Origin: DASUSH01 sp036375215
Lineage (GTDB): Bacteria; Actinomycetota; Thermoleophilia; Solirubrobacterales; 70-9
DNA: 33,413 nt
Direction of reading: 5' to 3'
NCBI GenBank assembly: GCA_036375215.1
Contig: DASUSH010000012.1
Location: forward strand, 1-33,413
The position numbers and the translations under genes were made by a program. How positions within the stretch are numbered: position 1 is the first letter of the stretch; every line of letters starts with the position of its first letter. Of the stretch, positions 15,918 through 23,538 are shown piece by piece. The notes below the pieces were generated by a model that was given only the letters and a program-made list of their open reading frames with translations, searched no databases and was not told the DNA's origin.

Positions 15918-16039
15918 CCCTCACCTCCGATCGTCGCTCTCATTCGAGAGGAGACGCTACGCCCGCAAGCGAAACGCGGGGTTAACCAATAGTCAAGAAG
16001 CGTCCCCGCAAATTGCGGGAGTTTCGGCCCGAGCGGGGC
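15918..16039. promoter_or_regulatory. intergenic region with a palindrome and a -35-like box
   Basis: The minus-strand leader of the 81-aa gene holds TTGACT (about 15996-15991) and the short palindrome GGTTAACC. Further upstream, at 16005-16019, lies a perfect inverted repeat CCCGCAA-A-TTGCGGG, between the aminotransferase stop and this promoter region. It may be an operator or a weak terminator; no T tract follows it on the minus strand. No gene is seen here. Confidence 0.35.
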
Positions 16040-17209
16040 CTAGGCGGGGCTCTTCGCCCGGATCCGCTCGAGCGCCCGCGCGATCCGGCCGACCCCCTCG
16101 GGGATCCGCTCGGCGGGCACGCTCGCGAAGGAGAGCCGCAGGCTCGACGAGCCGCCCTCCAGCGTGAAGTCGGTCCCGGGGATGAACGTGACCCCCTCCT
16201 CCTTCGCCGCGCCGGCGAGCTCGGTGGTGTCGACGTCCTCGGGCAGGTCGAGCCAGAGGAAGTAGCCCCCCTCGGGAACGACGAACTCGGCCTCCGGGAG
16301 CTGCTCGCGGAGCGACTCGACCAGGGTCGAGCAGCGCTCGTGGAGCGCCTTGCAGACCACCTCGATGTTGGCGTCGAGAGCGCCCGAGCGGCAGAGCTCG
16401 AGCACGATCGACTCGGCGAGCATGTTCGGCGAGATGTAGGTCTCGTTGGCACGTTTGGCGAGATCCTGGATGACGCCGATCGGACCGGCGAGGTAGCCGA
16501 CCCGGACGCCGGGGCTGATCGTCTTCGAAAAGGACGATGCGTGGACGATCTTGACGTCGCCGTCGACTCCCGCCATCGAGAGCATCGTCGGCGGGCACTC
16601 ATGCCCGAAGCAGATCTCGCGGTAGGGGTCGTCCTCGAAGAGCCAGAAATCGTGCTCGCGGGCGAGCTCCACGAGGCGGCGGCGCTTCTCCTCCGAGAGC
16701 GTGCATCCGGCCGGGTTGTGGAAGTTGGGGATCACGTGGACGAACTTGACCGGGCCGGCGGCGAGCTCGCGCTCGAGCGCGGCGACGTCGATCCCGTCGG
16801 CCTCCAGCGGCACGCCGACGACCTCGACCCCGAGGCGGCCGATCAGGAGCAGGGTGCGGTCGTAGGACGGCTGCTCGACGATCACCCGGTCGCCGGGCTC
16901 GAGCGCGTACTCGAACAGCATCGCGCCGGCCTCGAGCGAGCCGTTGGTGGCCATCACGTGCGCCGGCGAGGGCAGGCCGTGGCGGTCGGCGATCCACTCG
17001 CAGAGGCCGGGGTGGCCGATGCCGACGCCGTACGAGAGGGCCTTCTGCCAGTCGTTCTCGAGCGCGACGGCCGCGGCCTCGCGAACGGCGTCGCGGGGCA
17101 GGATGTCGGCGCTTGGGGCGCCGCGGGCGAAGCTGATCACCTGCAGAGGTGATCGAGCCGAACCCGGACGCGAAGCGGAGGATTCCGCGGTTTGTTCGTC
17201 CGGAGCCAT
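16040..17209 (-). CDS. class I/II PLP-dependent aminotransferase (2-aminoadipate transaminase-like)
   Basis: A 389-aa fold-type I aminotransferase. The PLP lysine is K229 (SSFSKTISPG), with N165 in NFHNPAG, D194 in FEDDPY and R236 in GVRVGY. ATNGSLEAGA forms the phosphate loop. The sequence is of the LysN/KAT and MocR C-domain type, which act on 2-aminoadipate, aromatic or branched amino acids. The donor cannot be fixed. The annotated start is ATG 17209, with GGAG close by and TAGGCT nine bases upstream. Relatives often begin at the segment ISFARGAPS, so GTG 17140 is a serious alternative start; a perfect inverted repeat overlaps it. The gene lies 138 bases after the universal stress protein gene. 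Confidence 0.92.
   Translation of the reverse strand: MAPDEQTAESSASRPGSARSPLQVISFARGAPSADILPRDAVREAAAVALENDWQKALSYGVGIGHPGLCEWIADRHGLPSPAHVMATNGSLEAGAMLFEYALEPGDRVIVEQPSYDRTLLLIGRLGVEVVGVPLEADGIDVAALERELAAGPVKFVHVIPNFHNPAGCTLSEEKRRRLVELAREHDFWLFEDDPYREICFGHECPPTMLSMAGVDGDVKIVHASSFSKTISPGVRVGYLAGPIGVIQDLAKRANETYISPNMLAESIVLELCRSGALDANIEVVCKALHERCSTLVESLREQLPEAEFVVPEGGYFLWLDLPEDVDTTELAGAAKEEGVTFIPGTDFTLEGGSSSLRLSFASVPAERIPEGVGRIARALERIRAKSPA
17135..17154. repeat. perfect inverted repeat at the 5' end of the aminotransferase gene
   Basis: GATCACCT (17135-17142) and AGGTGATC (17147-17154) are exact inverse copies separated by GCAG. The element covers the alternative GTG start at 17140-17138 and lies 55-75 bases inside the longer frame. 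It could be an operator or an RNA hairpin over a start codon. Confidence 0.7.
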
Positions 17210-17347
17210 CTGGCTCCGAGCCTAGCAACGGGGCGCTCGCGGCTGCGCGCTAGATCTCGCTCTCGATCCGGATCGACATCCGCAGCCGCTCCACGATCAG
17301 GGAGGGGGTGCAGAAGCGGGCCGGTGCTGCTGAACCGTCGTCGAAGG
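17210..17347. promoter_or_regulatory. promoter region of the aminotransferase gene
   Basis: A TAGGCT box (17224-17219, minus) is nine bases before ATG 17209. A perfect 14-bp palindrome TCGATCCGGATCGA lies at 17263-17276, near position -57 of the inferred transcript. I see no convincing gene in this gap; a 9-14 codon frame ending at 17250 has no support. Confidence 0.4.
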
Positions 17348-18160
17348 CTAGATCGAGCGCGCCCGCGCTTCCTCGCCCCGGCCGCGCGGGACGACGAGCA
17401 CCGGGCACGGGGCCCTGCGCAGGACCTTCGCCGAAACGCCGCCGAGCAGCGCCGCCCGGAGCGGCCCGTAGCTCCGCGAGCCGAGGACGAGCAGGTCGAC
17501 CCCGGCCTCGGCCTGCGTGGCGAGGACCTCGACCGGGTTGCCGTCGACGAGCCGGCCGAGCGGCCGGACCTCCTCCGGGATCTCCTCGACCGCCGCGCGC
17601 AGGGCCTCGGCAAGCTCGTCGCGCGCCTCCACGCCCAAGGGTCCCAGCTCGTCCGGTCCGGTCTCGAAGGCGGCGAAGATCCGCATCGTGCCCCCCGAGG
17701 CGAGCGCGAGCTCGCGGGCGATCCCGAGCGCGTGGCGAGACTCCGGCGAGCCGTCGAAGCCGACCTCGATCACCCGCAGGCGGTCGGTCTCGCGCCGCGC
17801 GTAGCCGCGGGGGGCGACCGCGATCGCACACGGTGCCCCGCTCAGCAGGCGCTCGGCGACGCTGCCGGGGTAGATCCGGCCGGCCGTGCCGCGGTCGGTG
17901 GAGCCGAGGACGACGATCCCCGCCCGCTCGGCCTCGGCGAGCTCGTGGAGCCCCTTCGCCGGGGACGACGACTCGACCCGGCGGGCATCCGCGACCGGCG
18001 GAGGGTCGTCCTCGGACCCGGACGAGGGGCTCACCGTCGCCGGCACGACGCGGGCGCCGGTGGCCGCCGCCAGCAGCCGGCCCAGGGCGAGCGCGTCCTC
18101 CGATGCCGGGCGGTGATCGACGCCGACGACGATCGTCGTGTCCGCGTCCGGCTCGGGCAC
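17348..18160 (-). CDS. tandem universal stress protein (two Usp domains)
   Basis: A 270-aa protein made of two Usp domains. The first (about 8-130) begins TIVVGVDHRP and carries an ATP-loop pattern GSTDRG...PGSVA. The second (about 135-262) begins VIEVGFDGSPES and ends GSRSYG...GGVS, followed by RRAPCPVLVVP. In the second loop the usual GS is GG, so its nucleotide binding may be weaker. Such tandem proteins bind ATP and are made under starvation or hypoxia in actinobacteria. GTG 18160 is chosen because it lies 13 bases after the sucD stop and just before the first strand; longer frames run antisense-like through sucD. Probably co-transcribed with sucCD. Confidence 0.86.
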   Translation of the reverse strand: MPEPDADTTIVVGVDHRPASEDALALGRLLAAATGARVVPATVSPSSGSEDDPPPVADARRVESSSPAKGLHELAEAERAGIVVLGSTDRGTAGRIYPGSVAERLLSGAPCAIAVAPRGYARRETDRLRVIEVGFDGSPESRHALGIARELALASGGTMRIFAAFETGPDELGPLGVEARDELAEALRAAVEEIPEEVRPLGRLVDGNPVEVLATQAEAGVDLLVLGSRSYGPLRAALLGGVSAKVLRRAPCPVLVVPRGRGEEARARSI

Positions 18161-18173
18161 GGGCTCGGGCGGG

Positions 18174-19049
18174 CTAGGCGCCCTGCAATGCCTCGACCGC
18201 GAGCTGCGCGGTCTCGGTGGGGCTGCGGCCGACGCCGACGCCCTTCGCCTCGAGCGCTTCCTTCTTCGCCTCCGCCGTGCCGGAGGAGCCGGAGATGATC
18301 GCGCCGGCGTGGCCCATCTGCTTCCCCGGAGGAGCGGTGAAGCCGGCGATGTAGGCGACGACGGGCTTCGAGACCCGCTCGGAGATGTACTCGGCCGCGC
18401 GCTCCTCGGCGTCACCGCCGATCTCGCCGACCATCACGATCAGCTCGGTCTCGGGATCTGCCTCGTAGAGCTCGAGGACGTCGATGAAGTCGGATCCGAC
18501 GATCGGGTCGCCGCCGATGCCGACGATCGTGGAGTTGCCGACGCCGGCCTGAGCCAGCTCGTTGCCGATCTGGTAGGTGAGCGTGCCCGACTTCGAGACG
18601 ACGCCGATCGGGCCCTGCTCGAAGAAGTGGGCGGGGATGATCCCGACGTTGGCCTTGCCGGGCGAGAGCACGCCGGGGCAGTTCGGCCCGATCAGGCGCA
18701 CCCCGGCCTCCTTCGCCTTCCAGTAGGTCTTCAGCATGTCGTGGACCGGGATCCCCTCGGTGATCGCGATCACCGTCCCGACGCCGGCCTCGATCGCCTC
18801 GTCGATCGCCGCGGCCGCGAACCGCGCCGGGACGAAGATCATCGAGGTGTTGGCGCCGCGCTCGTCCACGGCCTCCTTGATCGTGTCGAAGATCGGGACG
18901 CCCTCGACCTCCTGGCCGCCCTTCTTGGGGGTCACCCCGGCGACCAAGTCGGTGCCGTACTCGCGGTTGCGCAGCCCGTGGAAGCTGCCCTCGCGGCCCG
19001 TGAGGCCCGAGACGACCAGCCTGGTCTCCTCGCCGACGATGATGCTCAT
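18174..19049 (-). CDS. sucD: succinyl-CoA synthetase alpha subunit
   Basis: A 291-aa protein with the CoA-binding Rossmann domain (residues 1-125, SGLTGREGSFH) and the ligase domain with the phosphohistidine loop GHAGAIISGSSGTA (His about 247). IGPNCPGVLSPG and GIGGDPIVGSDF are typical of SucD. With SucC it converts succinyl-CoA and NDP to succinate, CoA and NTP in the TCA cycle. Length is normal. ATG 19049 overlaps the sucC stop (ATGA at 19046-19049), giving tight coupling and equal subunit production. Confidence 0.98.
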   Translation of the reverse strand: MSIIVGEETRLVVSGLTGREGSFHGLRNREYGTDLVAGVTPKKGGQEVEGVPIFDTIKEAVDERGANTSMIFVPARFAAAAIDEAIEAGVGTVIAITEGIPVHDMLKTYWKAKEAGVRLIGPNCPGVLSPGKANVGIIPAHFFEQGPIGVVSKSGTLTYQIGNELAQAGVGNSTIVGIGGDPIVGSDFIDVLELYEADPETELIVMVGEIGGDAEERAAEYISERVSKPVVAYIAGFTAPPGKQMGHAGAIISGSSGTAEAKKEALEAKGVGVGRSPTETAQLAVEALQGA

Positions 19050-20188
19050 GCGTTCGCCAGCTCCACGATCTTCTCGGCGGCGCCGAGCATCGTCTTCTCC
19101 TCGGTCAGGTTCGGGAGGCTCGCCTCGCGCAGGATCGCGAGCCCCTCCTCGGAGTTGGTGCCGTCGAGGCGGACGACGAGCGGGACGTCGATGTCCACCT
19201 GCTTGGTCGCGGTAACGATCCCATTCGCGACCTCGTCGCAGCGGGTGATCCCGCCGAAGATGTTGAAGAGGATGCCGGTGACGTTCGGGTCCGAGGTGAT
19301 CACCTCGAGCGCGTCGACGATCGCCTCCGCCTTCGAGCCGCCGCCCGCGTCGAGGAAGTTCGCCGGCTCGCCGCCGGCCTGGGCGACGACGTCGAGCGTC
19401 GACATGCAGAGCCCGGCACCGTTGCCGAGGATGCCGATGTTGCCGCCGAGCTTCACGTAGGTGAGGCCCTTCTCCTTGGCCATCTGCTCCTGCGGGTCGC
19501 CGCCCGCGTCCTCGGCCAGCTCGGCCAGCTCCGGATGACGGAAGAGGGCGTTCCCGTCGATCGTCACCTTCGCGTCGAGCGCCCAGACCTCGCGGTCGGT
19601 GGTGACGATCAAGGGGTTGACCTCGATCAGGGTCGCGTCCTCGGCGACCGCGACGTCGACGAGCGTGACGAGCATCTCGGCGACCTGGTCGATCACGTCC
19701 TCGGCGAGCCCCGCCTCCGTCGCGATCTCCCTGGCGAGCTCGGCCGAGAGCCGCTCGCCCGGGGGGACGTGGCGGCTGACGAGCGCGCCGGGATCGGTCT
19801 CGGCCGCCTCCTCGACCTCAATCCCGCCCATCGCCGACGCCATCACGAGGAGCTTCTTCTCGGAGCGGTCGAGGATCACCGAGGCGTAGTACTCGTGGGC
19901 GATCTCGGAGGCCTGCTCCACCCAGAGGTCGTGCACGGTGAAGCCGCGGATGTCCATCCCGTGGATCGCCTCGGCGTGCTGGACGGCCTCGTCGCGGTTG
20001 GCGGCGATCTTGATCCCGCCGGCCTTGCCGCGGCCGCCGATCCGGACCTGGGCCTTGATCACGGCCGGGTAGCCGATCTCCTCGGCGGCCTCGACCGCCC
20101 GCTCGGCGTCGGACGCATGCCGGCCCTGCGGGACCTTCACGCCGTGTTTGGCGAAGAGCTGCTTACCCTGGTACTCGAGTAGATCCAT
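19046..20188 (-). CDS. sucC: succinyl-CoA synthetase beta subunit
   Basis: A 380-aa subunit with an ATP-grasp domain at the N terminus (MDLLEYQGKQLFAKHG, VIKAQVRIGGRGKAGG) and the CoA-ligase domain at the C terminus (LDAGGGSKAEA, FNIFGGITRCDEVA). VEVNPL-type metal-binding residues appear as IEVNPL, and NGAGLCMSTLD is present. Forms the nucleotide-binding half of the TCA-cycle enzyme. ATG 20188 starts the protein at the conserved residue; TAGGCT lies ten bases upstream on the minus strand (20204-20199). First gene of the sucC-sucD-usp unit, divergent from the HAD gene. Confidence 0.98.
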   Translation of the reverse strand: MDLLEYQGKQLFAKHGVKVPQGRHASDAERAVEAAEEIGYPAVIKAQVRIGGRGKAGGIKIAANRDEAVQHAEAIHGMDIRGFTVHDLWVEQASEIAHEYYASVILDRSEKKLLVMASAMGGIEVEEAAETDPGALVSRHVPPGERLSAELAREIATEAGLAEDVIDQVAEMLVTLVDVAVAEDATLIEVNPLIVTTDREVWALDAKVTIDGNALFRHPELAELAEDAGGDPQEQMAKEKGLTYVKLGGNIGILGNGAGLCMSTLDVVAQAGGEPANFLDAGGGSKAEAIVDALEVITSDPNVTGILFNIFGGITRCDEVANGIVTATKQVDIDVPLVVRLDGTNSEEGLAILREASLPNLTEEKTMLGAAEKIVELANA

Positions 20189-20265
20189 GGGGCGGGGGAG
20201 CCTATCCGAGTCGCCTCAGTCATAATCCCGCGCCGCCTAACGCCAAGTGAGGACCCACTTCCCCA

Positions 20266-20952
20266 ATGCCCCTGCCGAAGCTCAAAGACATCAAGATCGT
20301 CACGACCGACTGCTACGGAACCCTGATCGACTGGGACAAGGGGATCTCCGACGCCTTCAAGAAGGAGGCCGACCGCGACGGGTTCTCGTTCGACGTCGAG
20401 CCGTTCATGGCCCGGTTCTTCGAGGTCCAACAGGAGGTCATGGCCGGCTCGTACGAGCTTTACGCCGAGGTCCTGCGCCGCACCGCGGTGAAGGTCGCCG
20501 GTGAGGTCGGCTGGGAGCTCGAGCCCTCGCGCGCCCAGTTCCTGCCCGACAGCGTCGCCTACTGGATGCCGTTCCGCGAGGCGAACGCGGCGATGGACCG
20601 GATCGCGAAGCGCTACCCGGTCGGGATCGTCGCGAACATCGACGACAAGCTGCTGGGCGTCTCGCGGCGCCACCTGCGCACCGAGCTCGACCTGGTCGTG
20701 ACCGCGCAGCAGGTGCGCAGCTACAAGCCCGACCCCGCCCACTTCAAGGAGACCGCGCGCCGGCTCGGCAGCAAGAAGGGCTGGGTCCACATCGCGAGCG
20801 GCTACTACGCGGACGTCGCGCCCGCGCTGAAGGCGAACGTCCCGGTGATCTGGGTGAACCGCCACGGCGAGAAGCTCGAGGGCCGCAAGGCGGCGACCGC
20901 CGAGGTCAAGACCCTGCGCGACGCGGCGAAGAAGCTCGGCGCGGACAAGTAG
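20266..20952 (+). CDS. HAD hydrolase, haloacid-dehalogenase type II-like
   Basis: A 228-aa HAD protein. Motif I is TTDCYGTLIDW with nucleophile D15. As in L-2-haloacid dehalogenases, the second Asp of DxD is replaced, here by Tyr. The Lys is in SYKPDPAHF. The dehalogenase SNG motif is ANI here, and the SSNAWDAxG loop reads ASGYYADVAPA, so key dehalogenase residues are missing. A hydrolase of unknown substrate is the safer name. ATG 20266 is chosen because the protein then begins at the conserved first strand. The next gene starts four bases after its stop. Confidence 0.88.
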   Translation: MPLPKLKDIKIVTTDCYGTLIDWDKGISDAFKKEADRDGFSFDVEPFMARFFEVQQEVMAGSYELYAEVLRRTAVKVAGEVGWELEPSRAQFLPDSVAYWMPFREANAAMDRIAKRYPVGIVANIDDKLLGVSRRHLRTELDLVVTAQQVRSYKPDPAHFKETARRLGSKKGWVHIASGYYADVAPALKANVPVIWVNRHGEKLEGRKAATAEVKTLRDAAKKLGADK

Positions 20953-20956
20953 CCCC

Positions 20957-21907
20957 GTGGTCCCGGGGCACGACCCCGCCGACGAAGCCATGGTCGCTCG
21001 CGCGCACGAGCGCTTCGCCGCCGATCGCGCGCGCGGTACCCACGCCCGCCGGCCCGGTGCGGCGCTGCCGAACCTGGTCGTGATCGGCGGTCTCAAGTGC
21101 GGGACGACGAGCCTGCACCACTACCTCGGGCTGCACCCGCAGATCGGCATGTCGCGGCCGAAGGAGCTCAACTACTTCGTCGAGGAGTTGAACTGGGACC
21201 TCGGCGAGGTCTGGTACGCGAACCACTTCTCCGCGTCCGACCCGGTCCGGGGCGAGACCTCCCCCCACTACACGAACGAGCCCCGGTTCACGGGGGTCGC
21301 CGAGCGGATCGCCGGCGTGCTGGGGGACGACGCGAAGGTCGTCTACATGGTCCGCGACCCGGTCGACCGCATGCTCTCCCACTACCTGCACAACGTCGGC
21401 GGCGGGTACGAGCAGCGCCCAATGGAAGTGGCGCTCGCCGACACCGCCAGCGCCTACGTGCAGCGCTCGCTGTACGCGCGCCAGGCCGAGCCCTACCTCG
21501 AGCACCTCGGCGCCGAGCGGATCGCCTTCGTCACCCGCGAGGACCTGCGCGACCGCCGCGAGGAGACGATGCGCAGGCTGTTCGGGTTCCTCGGCGTCGA
21601 CGACGGCTTCAGCTCGCCCCAGTTCGAGCGCGAGTGGGAGACCGGCAGCGCCAAGGGCAGCGGCGGGTTCCGCCTGATGGACCGCGCCGTCCGCCTGCCC
21701 GGGCTGCGCTCGCTCGACCGCAACTTCGACCGCCTGCCCGAGCGCTGGCGGTGGCTGGTCGAGCGGATCGTCCACGACCCGGGCTCGGGCGAGGCGCCGA
21801 AGCCGGAGCTGCCGGCGGACCTGCGCGCGCGGCTCGTCGAGGCGTTCCGGCCGGACGTGGAGCGGCTCGAGGAGCTCACCGGGCGGCGGCTCGGCTGGCT
21901 CGGGTAG
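20957..21907 (+). CDS. PAPS-dependent sulfotransferase
   Basis: A 316-aa protein with the sulfotransferase_1-type 5'-phosphosulfate loop GGLKCGTTSL (44-53) and the 3'-phosphate site VRDPVDRMLSHY (132-143, Arg133 and Ser141). RPKELNYF is shared with bacterial and heparan-type sulfotransferases. It should transfer sulfate from PAPS to a hydroxyl or amine on a glycan, lipid or small molecule; the acceptor is unknown. GTG 20957 follows the HAD stop by four bases. ATG 20990 is an alternative start, since the first 35 residues are poorly conserved in character. Possibly co-transcribed with the HAD gene; 36 bases separate it from the cyclase. Confidence 0.92.
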   Translation: MVPGHDPADEAMVARAHERFAADRARGTHARRPGAALPNLVVIGGLKCGTTSLHHYLGLHPQIGMSRPKELNYFVEELNWDLGEVWYANHFSASDPVRGETSPHYTNEPRFTGVAERIAGVLGDDAKVVYMVRDPVDRMLSHYLHNVGGGYEQRPMEVALADTASAYVQRSLYARQAEPYLEHLGAERIAFVTREDLRDRREETMRRLFGFLGVDDGFSSPQFEREWETGSAKGSGGFRLMDRAVRLPGLRSLDRNFDRLPERWRWLVERIVHDPGSGEAPKPELPADLRARLVEAFRPDVERLEELTGRRLGWLG

Positions 21908-21925
21908 CTCGCGCCGGCGCCGAAG

Positions 21926-21942
21926 GCGCGAGACTCTCGCGC
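21926..21942. repeat. perfect inverted repeat just before the cyclase start
   Basis: GCGCGAGA-C-TCTCGCGC, with 8-bp arms and a single central base, ends one base before ATG 21944. It occupies the place of the ribosome-binding site, so it could be an operator or an RNA hairpin limiting translation, or a weak terminator of the sulfotransferase transcript. Confidence 0.55.
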
Positions 21943-21943
21943 G

Positions 21944-23470
21944 ATGGACCTTCTGGACCTCTGGCGCTCGCCGCCCGGCCTGGAGGGCGGCGCGCTCGCC
22001 CGCGACGTCGAGCGGCGCCTCGCGATGTTCGGGGGCTCGGCGAACCTGATCGGCGCGAGCGGCGTCGTCGTCTTCCTCCTCTACCTCGCGCCCTCCACGC
22101 TCTCCGACGCGGAGATCGAGCGGATCGCGGACCTCTGGCCGGTCTTCGTGATCTACATGGCGATCGTCCTGCCGCTCGGGTGGCTGCTCATCACCCGCCG
22201 CCCGTTCCGCCCGATCGCGGCGTGGCTTCGCAGCGGCGAGCCGGCGAGCCGCGAGATCCAGGAGCGGGTGTTGCGATACCCGCGCAACTGGGCGCTCGCC
22301 GCCGCGGTGCCCTGGACCGCCGGCGCGGTCCTCGCCTTCGCGTTCGCCGCCGACGTCGACGTGAGCGTCGCCGCGGCGGGCGCGCTCGGGATCGTCGCGG
22401 GCGGGCTCACCTCGTGCTCCCTCCAGTACCTCGTGATCGAGTGGATCATGCGGCCGGTGACGGGATGCGCGCTGGCCGGCGGGCCCCCGCCGGGGGACGG
22501 CTCGGCCGGCGTCGGCACGCGCGCGGCGATGGCCTGGGTCTTCGGCAGCGGCGTCCCGTTCCTCGGGATCATCGCGTTCGCCGCCGGCGACGTCGCCGGG
22601 GCCGACTTCGAGGCGGAGGAGGTCGCGGCCGCGAGCCTCGTGCTCGCGGTCGTGGGGATCGTGAACGGCGCGGTCGCCACGGTGATCGCGGCGCGCTCGG
22701 TGGTCGACCCCCTGAGCTCGATGCGCGGCGCGCTCGAGCGGGTGGAGCGCGGCGAGGTGGGGGCGCAGGTGGAGGTCGACGACGGCAGCGAGGTGGGAAT
22801 GCTCGAGGCCGGCTTCAACCGGATGACCCGCGGGCTGGCGGAGCGCGAGCGGCTGCGCGACGCGTTCGGCGCGTTCGTCGACCCGAGCCTGGCCGAGCGG
22901 GTGGCGAGGGAGGGCACCGACTTCGCCGGCGAGCAGCTCGAGCTCTCCCTGCTCTTCGTCGACATCCGGGACTTCACCGCCTTCGCCGAGCGCATGGACG
23001 CGCACGAGGTCGTGGCCACCCTGAACTCGCTCTACGACCGCGTCGTCCCGATCGTCCTCGAGCACGGCGGGCACGCCAACAAGTTCATCGGCGACGGCCT
23101 GCTCGCGGTCTTCGGCGCCCCGGCCCGGCTCGGCGACCACGCCGACCGGGCGGTGGCCGCCGCCCTCGAGATCGGCGCCCTGAACGACGGCCGCGAGGGG
23201 GGCCTCAGCGTGGGCGTCGGCGTCAACAGCGGCAAGGTCGTCGTCGGCACGATCGGCGGCGGCGGTCGCCTCGACTTCACCGTGATCGGCGACCCGGTCA
23301 ACACCGCCGCCCGCGTCGAGGCGGCCACCCGCCAGACGGGCGACGACGTCCTGATCACCGCCGCCACCAGGGAGCTGATGCGCGCCGACCACGGCGAGTG
23401 GGCGGAGCGCGAGGCCGTGCCGCTGAAGGGGAAGAGCGAGCCGGTCCGGCTGTACGCACCTGCCACCTGA
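21944..23470 (+). CDS. membrane-bound class III adenylate cyclase with HAMP domain
   Basis: A 508-aa integral membrane cyclase. About six hydrophobic segments lie in residues 30-250 (around 35-50, 65-84, 116-136, 141-170, 196-215, 228-250). A HAMP-like linker covers about 251-305. The class III catalytic domain covers about 330-508. Metal Asp are D340 (LFVDIRDF) and D384 (FIGDG). The base-selecting pair is K380 and D450, which indicates ATP, and the transition-state residues are N453 and R457 (NTAARVE). All catalytic residues are present, so it should make cAMP as a homodimer in answer to an unknown membrane signal. This layout is common in actinobacteria, such as the Rv1318c group. Confidence 0.95.
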   Translation: MDLLDLWRSPPGLEGGALARDVERRLAMFGGSANLIGASGVVVFLLYLAPSTLSDAEIERIADLWPVFVIYMAIVLPLGWLLITRRPFRPIAAWLRSGEPASREIQERVLRYPRNWALAAAVPWTAGAVLAFAFAADVDVSVAAAGALGIVAGGLTSCSLQYLVIEWIMRPVTGCALAGGPPPGDGSAGVGTRAAMAWVFGSGVPFLGIIAFAAGDVAGADFEAEEVAAASLVLAVVGIVNGAVATVIAARSVVDPLSSMRGALERVERGEVGAQVEVDDGSEVGMLEAGFNRMTRGLAERERLRDAFGAFVDPSLAERVAREGTDFAGEQLELSLLFVDIRDFTAFAERMDAHEVVATLNSLYDRVVPIVLEHGGHANKFIGDGLLAVFGAPARLGDHADRAVAAALEIGALNDGREGGLSVGVGVNSGKVVVGTIGGGGRLDFTVIGDPVNTAARVEAATRQTGDDVLITAATRELMRADHGEWAEREAVPLKGKSEPVRLYAPAT

Positions 23471-23495
23471 GGGGTCTGACCCCAAAGGGACAGGT
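23471..23495. repeat. GGGGTCTGACCCC dyad after the cyclase gene
   Basis: Directly after the cyclase TGA lies GGGGTC-T-GACCCC (23471-23483), followed by AAAGGGACAGGT. The dyad resembles REP-type palindromes that recur in many bacterial genomes. I see only one copy in this window. No T tract follows, so a classical terminator is unlikely. Confidence 0.45.
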
Positions 23496-23526
23496 CGCCC
23501 CGCTCGCCCGGCGGGCCCGATCCCTC

Positions 23527-23538
23527 TAGGTTTGGCGC
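23527..23538 (+). promoter_or_regulatory. putative -10 box for leaderless rpiB-like transcript
   Basis: TAGGTT at 23527-23532, six bases before ATG 23539, with no ribosome-binding site between them. Confidence 0.5.

Noticed and set aside
17250..17298. Possible 9-14 codon minus-strand peptide before the aminotransferase
   Set aside because: No ribosome-binding site, and the region holds a palindrome that explains its composition better; too short to support from sequence alone.
20266..20952. Naming the gene a 2-haloacid dehalogenase
   Set aside because: The nucleophile motif fits, but the SNG and SSNAWDAxG residues needed for dehalogenation are replaced.
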